Source: Rhodospirillales bacterium
GTDB lineage: Bacteria > Pseudomonadota > Alphaproteobacteria > JAJFIK01
Direction of reading: 5' to 3'
NCBI GenBank assembly: GCA_021775005.1
Contig: JAJFIK010000083.1
Location: forward strand, 1 to 57,805
DNA: 57,805 nt
Both the position numbers and the translations under genes were made by a program. The notes under the pieces are model-generated. The model made no database searches. It saw only the letters and a program-made list of their open reading frames with translations, and was not told the origin of the DNA. Of this stretch, positions 51,755-57,805 are shown piece by piece. Position 1 is the first letter of the stretch. Each line of letters starts with the position of its first letter.

Positions 51755-53212
51755 GTGACTGATCTTCTTCTCACCCGCCCTTCCAAAGCCGCCCTTCCCG
51801 TCAAACCCGTCCTCGCTAAGGATTGGAGCAAAACGCACAAGGCACTTTCACAAACCGCAAGCGGTTGGGCGAAGCAAAATGCCTTTGATGCGAGCTTTGG
51901 ACAACTACTCGCGCTGCCCAACAGTAAAGGTGAGGTGGCGAGCTATTTGTTTGGCCTTGGCGCGGGCACCGAACCCTTTGCGGCTGCATACCTAGCAGAG
52001 CACCTTCCCAAAGGGGATTATTGGCTGTCCGCCCCCATGCCCCCGGCCGACGAAGCAACCATCGCCTTTGCCTGGGTGATGGGAAACTATCGCTTTGATC
52101 GCTATAAGAAGGCAGCTGTCACTCGCAAACGGCTTGTGGTTTCCAGCGCCGCCGTCGCTGAAGAAGCGAACCGCATGGCCAGCGCGGTCACGCTGGTGCG
52201 TGATCTGGTCAACACCCCTGCAAGCGACATGGGACCGGATGAACTTGAAGCCGCCACACGTGCTTTGGCAAAGGACCATGCGGCGAAAATCACGGTGATC
52301 AAAGGCAAGGCGCTGGAAGACGGCTTTCCCATGGTGTTTGCTGTGGGCAAGGCCAGCCCGCGCGCACCGCGGATGCTTGATATGACCTGGGGGGATTCCT
52401 CAGCGCCAAAAGTAACATTAGTTGGCAAAGGCGTTTGCTTTGACACCGGCGGGCTCAATCTCAAACCCGGCCAATTTATGCTGAACATGAAAAAAGACAT
52501 GGGCGGGGCCGCCAATGTGCTGGGGCTGGCGCAAATGATCATGGGGGCAAAGCTTAACCTTCGTTTGCGGGTGTTGATCCCAGCCGTGGAAAACTCCGTC
52601 GCCGGCAATGCTTTCCGTCCCGGCGATGTGCTTCAAAGCCGCAAAGGGCTGACGGTTGAGATCGGCAATACCGACGCAGAAGGCCGCCTTGTATTGGGGG
52701 ACGCACTAGCGCTCGCAGACGAGGAAAAACCCGAGCTTCTCGTGGACATGGCAACGCTCACGGGGGCCGCACGGGTGGCCCTGGGGCAAGACCTGCCGGC
52801 GCTTTACTCTGACGATGATGGGTTTGTAGCTGAGCTGCTTGAGTACGGAACTAAATCCCATGATCCGCTTTGGCATATGCCTTTGTGGCAGCCCTATATG
52901 GCAGACCTCGACAGCAAGGTTGCGGACCTCAATCATATTTCTGCGGGGTCCTATGGTGGGTCCATCACCGCGGCGTTGTTTCTTTCACGCTTTGTCGAGA
53001 ACGCGAAAACCTATTCCCATATCGATTTGTTCGCTTGGAACGAAAAGCCAAAACCCGGTCGTCCCTATGGCGGGGACGCGTGTTCCATACGTGCCCTTTT
53101 TGGAGTACTCAATGCACGATATGGTGTAGCTATCGACAAAGGAGTGGATTCCAAGTCAAACTCCAAACCAGCGAAGAAATCAGCACGTGCAAAAGGCCGC
53201 GCAAAGAAATAA
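51755..53212 (+). CDS. M17 leucyl aminopeptidase
   Basis: 485 residues from GTG 51755 (AAGGA upstream). A two-metal cytosolic exopeptidase that removes N-terminal residues. The catalytic domain shows VGKGVCFDTGGLNLKP, MKKDMGGAANVLG and the family signature NTDAEGRLVLGDAL, then LVDMATLTGAARVALG. The N-terminal macro-like domain is short. A Lys-rich tail (KPAKKSARAKGRAKK) extends past the fold. A MarR-type regulator follows 37 bases downstream and may share its transcript. Confidence 0.95.
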   Translation: MTDLLLTRPSKAALPVKPVLAKDWSKTHKALSQTASGWAKQNAFDASFGQLLALPNSKGEVASYLFGLGAGTEPFAAAYLAEHLPKGDYWLSAPMPPADEATIAFAWVMGNYRFDRYKKAAVTRKRLVVSSAAVAEEANRMASAVTLVRDLVNTPASDMGPDELEAATRALAKDHAAKITVIKGKALEDGFPMVFAVGKASPRAPRMLDMTWGDSSAPKVTLVGKGVCFDTGGLNLKPGQFMLNMKKDMGGAANVLGLAQMIMGAKLNLRLRVLIPAVENSVAGNAFRPGDVLQSRKGLTVEIGNTDAEGRLVLGDALALADEEKPELLVDMATLTGAARVALGQDLPALYSDDDGFVAELLEYGTKSHDPLWHMPLWQPYMADLDSKVADLNHISAGSYGGSITAALFLSRFVENAKTYSHIDLFAWNEKPKPGRPYGGDACSIRALFGVLNARYGVAIDKGVDSKSNSKPAKKSARAKGRAKK

Positions 53213-53249
53213 GGCAAGGCGATTTGTGATCAGGGCCGAGGGGGGGTAA

Positions 53250-53627
53250 ATGAAACTGCAATCGCTGGAAGCACTCACCCTTTGGTCAGAGGTTGTCTGC
53301 AGCGGCGTCGCCAAAGCGGCACCGGATTTATCCCAGCGCCAGCTTGGCATCCTGCTCACGGTCTATCTTGCGCCGCCGCCTCACACTGTGAGGGGCCTTG
53401 CCGCACAGCTAAATATTTCAAAGCCTGCCGTGACCCGCGCGCTGGACACCCTTTCCATTAAGGGGCTGACGCGCCGCAAACGCGACCCCGATGACAAGCG
53501 CAATGTGCTGGTGCAGCGCACCGTCGGAGGGTCGGTGTTTCTGAGTGACTTGTCTGATCAAATCGTCAAGGCCGCGGACAACCTTGAGCACGAGCCTGGA
53601 CTTTCGATCCTACGCTCTGCAGGTTAG
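53250..53627 (+). CDS. MarR-family transcriptional regulator
   Basis: 125 residues, somewhat short for MarR (about 140-150). The winged helix is present: LSQRQLGILLTVYL, TVRGLAAQLNISKPAVTRALDTL, LTRRKRDPDDKRNVLVQRT (DxRxx wing). The flanking dimerisation helices are present but brief. It may regulate itself or the aminopeptidase upstream; no operator is obvious. It starts 37 bases after the peptidase stop with a GGGGG stretch upstream. The last four bases overlap the stop of the convergent methyltransferase. Confidence 0.88.
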   Translation: MKLQSLEALTLWSEVVCSGVAKAAPDLSQRQLGILLTVYLAPPPHTVRGLAAQLNISKPAVTRALDTLSIKGLTRRKRDPDDKRNVLVQRTVGGSVFLSDLSDQIVKAADNLEHEPGLSILRSAG

Positions 53628-54439
53628 CCGGGCTTTTTTGCCGTAACTACAAAGGCTGACAACGGCATTTTTGCCGGTTCCGCGCCAAATGTTTCCACAA
53701 AGGTCTCACGCACAGCGTCTCGCGCCTGCTCTGGCGTAACGCCGGTGCCGCGTTCTTCAATTTCCATATGGACCGGGTTGCCGAAGACAAAGGCGTTGGC
53801 GAAGCTATGGTATGATCTGATGACGCCCGTTTTCTCAACTTTCTCCACACTCACATCAACAAAGCCTGCGCTTTCAGCGTCTTGGCGGAGTTGGTCCGGG
53901 TCGTGATAGTGAAACGGCACTTTGTAAAAGCCGGGGGGATCGCTTTTGAAAAAACTACCAATCAATTCATCAGCGATGCCTGCGAACGGGTTGGCCGCCT
54001 GGCTATCCCACACATTGTAGAGATAGGTGCCGCCCGGTTTCAGAACACGCCATGCCTCTCGAAGCGAGGCTACTTTGTCCGGCATGAACATAATCCCGAA
54101 TTGCGCGAGCAGAAGATCAAAGCTGGCATCGCGCTGGGCAATATCCATCGCATCAACAACCTTGAAGGAAACGCCTTCCCAGAAGCGAAATTTAACCCGA
54201 GCCACATCAAGCATGGCATCGTTGAGGTCCGTCGCCACAATTTTGGCTTTTGATGGCAACTCATTTCGAAGCACGCGTGTGACAATGCCCGTCCCCGCAG
54301 CAAGTTCCAATACTTTGCGCGGATTCAGTGCCTTAGCGCGGGCCGCGATATCCTCCGCATAGGGCTCAAAAATCACCGGGCCGAGGCCCTCATCATAGTT
54401 TTTTGGGATCTTGCCTGTAAATTGCACGGCGACATTCAT
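53624..54439 (-). CDS. Class I SAM-dependent methyltransferase
   Basis: 271 residues. SAM-binding motif I is LELAAGTGIVTRVL; further motifs are VATDLNDAMLDVA, AQFGIMFMPDKV and LREAWRVLKPGGTYLYNVW, typical of UbiE/Methyltransf_11-type small-molecule methyltransferases. The substrate is not evident. It is 12 bases downstream of the yejF-like gene on the same strand and could be read from that operon. The ATG has GGAGAAACC upstream. Confidence 0.88.
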   Translation of the reverse strand: MNVAVQFTGKIPKNYDEGLGPVIFEPYAEDIAARAKALNPRKVLELAAGTGIVTRVLRNELPSKAKIVATDLNDAMLDVARVKFRFWEGVSFKVVDAMDIAQRDASFDLLLAQFGIMFMPDKVASLREAWRVLKPGGTYLYNVWDSQAANPFAGIADELIGSFFKSDPPGFYKVPFHYHDPDQLRQDAESAGFVDVSVEKVEKTGVIRSYHSFANAFVFGNPVHMEIEERGTGVTPEQARDAVRETFVETFGAEPAKMPLSAFVVTAKKPG

Positions 54440-54451
54440 CTGCGGTTTCTC

Positions 54452-56092
54452 CTAGTTGGCCACGGCGTTGGCGCTCGCCACTTCCAAATCAAATGCAGCG
54501 GCCATCAGCGCCTTGGTGTAATCCGCCGCTGGCGCATCAAAAATTTGCACCGCCGACCCTTTCTCCACAACCCGCCCATCCTTCATGACGATGACGTGGT
54601 CCGCAAGAGCCCGCACAACTTTGAGGTCATGGGAAATAAACAGATATGCCAACCCGTAGCGATCCTGCAGGTCGCGCAAGAGGTCAACAATCTGCGCCTG
54701 CACAGACATATCCAGGGCGGAGGTGGGCTCATCCAGCATGACAAATTTCGGCTTCAGGATCATCGCCCGTGCAATGGCGATGCGTTGACGTTGACCGCCA
54801 GAGAATTCATGGGGGTAGCGATCCATAGCATCGGCCTCAAGCCCGACCTCTTCCAGCGCTTCGGCTATGCGCGCGCGCCGGTCATCGGGCGCAGGCGCCA
54901 GGCGATGCACGTCAAGCCCCTCGGCCACAATGTCGCCCACCGACATGCGCGGGCTGAGCGAGCCATAGGGGTCCTGAAACACAACCTGCATTTCCTGTCG
55001 CAAAGGACGCATGGCTTTGGAGCGATACTGATCAATGCCCGCGCCGCGATAGGAAATACCGCCGGTGGAGGATATCAGCCGCAGGATCGCTTGGCCGAGA
55101 GTGGTCTTGCCCGACCCGGATTCCCCCACAACGCCGACTGTGTGACCGGCGCGCAAGGAAAGCGAAATCCCGTCCACCGCCTTCACGTGACCGGTTGTTT
55201 TGCGCAGCAGGCCTGACTTGATGGGAAACCAAACCTTGAGATCAGTGGTCTCAACAATGGTTTCTGCCTCATCGGTGCGCGGTGCAGGCGTCCCCTTGGG
55301 CTCTGATGCAATCAAGTGCTTGGTGTAGTCATGGGACGGGCGTGAGAGGACTTTTGAGGTTTCCCCCCGCTCAACAATGTGACCGTCCTTCATGATGCAG
55401 ACGGTGCTTGCCATTTTCCGCACCACGCTGAGGTCATGGGTAATGAGCAAAAGCGCCATACCCATCTCAGCCTGAAGCGATTGCAGGAGCTCAAGTATTT
55501 GCGCCTGCACCGTTACATCAAGCGCAGTGGTTGGCTCATCAGCGATTAGGATATCCGGCTCGTTCGCCAATGCCATGGCGATCATCACGCGCTGGCGCTG
55601 CCCGCCCGATAGCTGGTGAGGGAGCGCGCCAAGGCGACTCTCTGCGTTCTGGAGGCCCACCTTTGAGAGCAGCTCGAGCACGCGAGCGCGCACCTCGGCC
55701 TTTGGCAATCCCTGGTGCAGTTCAAGTATCTCTCCCACTTGCCGTTCAATGGTTTGCAGGGGGTTGAGCGAGCTCATGGGTTCTTGAAATATCATTGAGA
55801 TACGATTGCCGCGCACTTTGCGCATGGTGGCATTGTCAGCCGCCATCATCTCTTGTCCATCAAAGATAATTGAGCCCGCGGGGTGGCTTGCTGCGGGGTA
55901 AGGCAGCAGCTGCAAAATGGAAAGTGCCGTGGTGGATTTGCCCGAACCGGATTCGCCCACCAGCGCCAAGGTCTCCCCTTTCGCAAGATCAAATGAAACC
56001 TCTTCCACCACTGTGCGCGGCGCACCATCCACCATGAAGGCAATGGCAAGATCTCGGATAGAAAGGAGCGCGCCGCTGGTTCCGTTGCTCAT
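54452..56092 (-). CDS. yejF: Peptide ABC transporter ATPase with two nucleotide-binding domains (YejF-like)
   Basis: 546 residues carrying two complete ABC domains. Domain 1 has Walker [16 protein letters not shown], signature [16 protein letters not shown] and Walker [14 protein letters not shown]. Domain 2 has [29 protein letters not shown] and [13 protein letters not shown]. Each has the Opp-type C-terminal extension (KHLIASEP...; KALMAAA). It energises uptake of peptides such as microcin C in the E. coli Yej system. It overlaps yejE by four bases (ATGA), so translation is coupled. Confidence 0.94.
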   Translation of the reverse strand: MSNGTSGALLSIRDLAIAFMVDGAPRTVVEEVSFDLAKGETLALVGESGSGKSTTALSILQLLPYPAASHPAGSIIFDGQEMMAADNATMRKVRGNRISMIFQEPMSSLNPLQTIERQVGEILELHQGLPKAEVRARVLELLSKVGLQNAESRLGALPHQLSGGQRQRVMIAMALANEPDILIADEPTTALDVTVQAQILELLQSLQAEMGMALLLITHDLSVVRKMASTVCIMKDGHIVERGETSKVLSRPSHDYTKHLIASEPKGTPAPRTDEAETIVETTDLKVWFPIKSGLLRKTTGHVKAVDGISLSLRAGHTVGVVGESGSGKTTLGQAILRLISSTGGISYRGAGIDQYRSKAMRPLRQEMQVVFQDPYGSLSPRMSVGDIVAEGLDVHRLAPAPDDRRARIAEALEEVGLEADAMDRYPHEFSGGQRQRIAIARAMILKPKFVMLDEPTSALDMSVQAQIVDLLRDLQDRYGLAYLFISHDLKVVRALADHVIVMKDGRVVEKGSAVQIFDAPAADYTKALMAAAFDLEVASANAVAN

Positions 56093-57141
56093 CCCTCGCC
56101 CCCCGGCATTTTGCGCGGATCAAACGCATCGCGCACGCCTTCGCCAATAAAGATGAGCAAGCTGAGCATGGTGGCGATGACAAAAAACGCGGACATGCCG
56201 AGCCACGGAGCATGAAGGTTATTCTTGCCTTGCTGCAACAGTTCCCCCAAAGAAGGTGAACCTGGCGGCAATCCAAAGCCAAGGAAATCCAGCGATGTTA
56301 GCGTGGCGATGGAGCCGTTCAGAATAAACGGCAGAAATGTCAACGTCGCCACCATGGCGTTGGGCAAAACATGGCGGAACATGATGCGGCCATGGCCCAT
56401 GCCCAGGGCACGTGCTGCCTGAACATATTCAAAGTTGCGCGCGCGCAAAAACTCCGCACGCACCACCCCCACAAGAACCACCCATGAGAACATCAACAAG
56501 ATAATAAGCAGAATGAAAAAACTCGGGACCAGCACGGAAGACACAATAATAATGACATAAAGCGCGGGGATTGCGGTCCATATTTCGATGAAGCGCTGCA
56601 AGACCAGATCGGTCCAACCACCGAAGTAGCCTTGCACGGCCCCTGCCCCCACGCCGATGAGCGCGGAGAAACCAGTGAGGATGAGCCCGAACATCACGGA
56701 GAGACGAAAGCCATAGATAACACGCGCCAGCACATCGCGTTGTTGGTCGTCAGTGCCAAGCCAGTTGTCGCCATCGGGTGATGCGGGCGCGGGCACGGCT
56801 TTATCGCGGATGATGGTGTCATAGCTATAGGGGATCAGCGGCCAGACCATCCAGCCGCCGCTTTCTTCGATTAGCTCCTGCACGTAAGGGTCGGCATAGT
56901 CCGCTTCTGTTTCAAAGAAACCGCCAAATTGTGTCTCGGGATAGGCAACAATTGTGGGGAACAAAAGCTCCCCCTCGTACCACGCCAAAAGTGGTTTATC
57001 GTTGGCAAGGAGCTCGGCAAAAAGCGTCACACCAAAGAGCAACAAAAATAAATAGAGCGAGAACAGCCCGCGCTTGTTAGCGCGAAAGTTTTGCAACCGT
57101 CTTTGATTGAGCGGCGAAAGCCGCGCGCGCTTTGCCGTCAT
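56089..57141 (-). CDS. yejE: Peptide ABC transporter permease (YejE-like)
   Basis: 350 residues. An N-terminal helix ([21 protein letters not shown]) is followed by a long periplasmic loop typical of YejE ([52 protein letters not shown]). The BPD transmembrane domain (about 130-340) contains [25 protein letters not shown], the EAA-type loop for contact with YejF. It overlaps both neighbours by four bases. Confidence 0.94.
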   Translation of the reverse strand: MTAKRARLSPLNQRRLQNFRANKRGLFSLYLFLLLFGVTLFAELLANDKPLLAWYEGELLFPTIVAYPETQFGGFFETEADYADPYVQELIEESGGWMVWPLIPYSYDTIIRDKAVPAPASPDGDNWLGTDDQQRDVLARVIYGFRLSVMFGLILTGFSALIGVGAGAVQGYFGGWTDLVLQRFIEIWTAIPALYVIIIVSSVLVPSFFILLIILLMFSWVVLVGVVRAEFLRARNFEYVQAARALGMGHGRIMFRHVLPNAMVATLTFLPFILNGSIATLTSLDFLGFGLPPGSPSLGELLQQGKNNLHAPWLGMSAFFVIATMLSLLIFIGEGVRDAFDPRKMPGGEG

Positions 57142-57805
57142 GCTTCGCGGCTTTCAAAATCAATACGCGGATCAACCCAGGTGTAGGCAATATCTGCGAA
57201 CAAATGCACCACAAGGCCGATGAGCGAGAAAATATAGAGCGTGCCAAAGACCACCGGGTAATCTCGATTGACGATAGATTGGAACGAAAGCAGCCCCAAA
57301 CCATCAAGGGAGAATATCGTCTCAATAAGGATCGACCCGGTAAAGAAGATGTGCATAAACGCGGCAGGAAATCCCGACACGATTAGAATCAAGGCGTTGC
57401 GCAACACATGGCCGTAGAGGATTTCATGTTCCGTCAGCCCCTTGGCGCGCGCGGTGGTGACATATTGCTTGCGGATCTCATCCAAGATTGAGTTCTTCAT
57501 AAGCAATGTGACGGTGGCGAACCCGCTGATCACCATGGCCGTTACCGGCAAAGTGATGTGCCAGAAATAGTCCGCAATACGCGCCGGCCAGGAAAGCTCG
57601 CCCCAGTTTTCAGAGGTGATGCCGCGTAAGGGAAAGAGGTCCAGGAAAGTGCCTCCCGAGAAAAGCACGATCAGCAGCACCGCAAACAAAAACCCCGGCA
57701 CCGCATATCCCACAACCACAACCGCGCTGGTCCAAACGTCAAACGCTTGGCCATCGCGCACCGCCTTGGCAATGCCAAGGGGGATGGAGATCAAATAGAT
57801 CAGCA
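57138..57805 (-). CDS. yejB: Peptide ABC transporter permease (YejB-like), truncated by window edge
   Basis: At least 222 codons; the frame continues past the right end (upstream codons read LIY before LISIPLG), so the N-terminal third of the usual 360 or so residues is missing. Seen are [35 protein letters not shown] and the EAA-like loop [26 protein letters not shown]. It ends IDFESREA. It pairs with YejE to form the membrane channel. The periplasmic binding protein (yejA) would be expected beyond the window. Confidence 0.94.
   Translation of the reverse strand, partial: LIYLISIPLGIAKAVRDGQAFDVWTSAVVVVGYAVPGFLFAVLLIVLFSGGTFLDLFPLRGITSENWGELSWPARIADYFWHITLPVTAMVISGFATVTLLMKNSILDEIRKQYVTTARAKGLTEHEILYGHVLRNALILIVSGFPAAFMHIFFTGSILIETIFSLDGLGLLSFQSIVNRDYPVVFGTLYIFSLIGLVVHLFADIAYTWVDPRIDFESREA

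Noticed and set aside
54422-55216. 264-codon plus-strand frame inside yejF
   Set aside because: It lies fully antisense to a clear ABC ATPase, starts without a ribosome-binding site, and its residue pattern (His/Gln/Leu-rich) is typical of a shadow frame.

Overview
This 57.8 kb window is chromosomal DNA from an alphaproteobacterium that I cannot place to genus. The evidence is the protein flavour throughout, an infC reading frame with no AUG start, a CpaA-F/TadBC pilus locus with CtrA-like boxes nearby, and moderately GC-rich coding DNA. I see no insertion sequence, prophage, CRISPR array, plasmid origin or transfer gene. The window is cut inside a gene at both ends (thrS on the left, a yejB-type permease on the right).

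Layout. (1) 1-13.7 kb is a translation block: thrS (5'-truncated), infC (apparent AUA start), then an insert with a His-containing exported protein, a ZnuD-like TonB receptor, an Arg/Asp/Glu-rich exported protein and a DUF2235 hydrolase, then rpmI-rplT, pheS, a one-helix membrane protein wedged between pheS and pheT, pheT, and lepA. (2) 13.7-17.4 kb has an exported metallo-beta-lactamase-fold protein, ribB under an FMN riboswitch, two small membrane proteins and tRNA-Ser(GGA). (3) 17.4-26 kb is signalling-rich: a hybrid histidine kinase, a membrane histidine kinase, a CPBP protease, an orphan peptide-type ABC binding protein and a PAS-PAS histidine kinase. No response-regulator gene is present. 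(4) 26-34.5 kb holds metabolic and accessory genes: an S41 peptidase, a frameshifted SMP-30-like gene, a MurC-like ligase, a nitroreductase, an amidase, an FMN-dependent alpha-hydroxy-acid dehydrogenase and a tandem GNAT protein. (5) 34.5-50.5 kb is a tight adherence (Tad/Flp) pilus locus. Two TadE-like pseudopilins, a TadG-like protein and a stand-alone CpaC N-terminal-domain protein run leftward. Flp pilin, cpaA, cpaB, cpaC, cpaD, cpaE, cpaF, tadB and tadC run rightward. A leftward tadD-like lipoprotein closes the block, and a 959-residue HAMP/coiled-coil membrane protein flanks it on the left. (6) 50.5-57.8 kb has a TAXI solute-binding protein, an M17 leucyl aminopeptidase, a MarR regulator, a methyltransferase and a leftward yejB-yejE-yejF peptide ABC transporter.

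How the parts fit. The rightward Tad genes form a nearly gapless operon that builds the inner-membrane platform, motor, secretin and pilin. The leftward genes supply minor pilins. Strong hairpins after the pilin gene and before cpaB could let pilin be made in excess of the machinery. Two exact TTAA-N7-TTAA sequences (CtrA-type) lie upstream of the HAMP/coiled-coil gene and of the PAS histidine kinase, with one-mismatch versions upstream of the pilin, cpaB and the hybrid kinase. This suggests, as inference, that pili and part of the signalling set are cell-cycle controlled.

Most genes belong to known families. The least explained items are the HAMP/coiled-coil protein, the membrane protein inside pheST, the Arg/Asp/Glu-rich exported protein, the two small LGYDA membrane proteins, and the small His-containing protein beside the ZnuD-like receptor.
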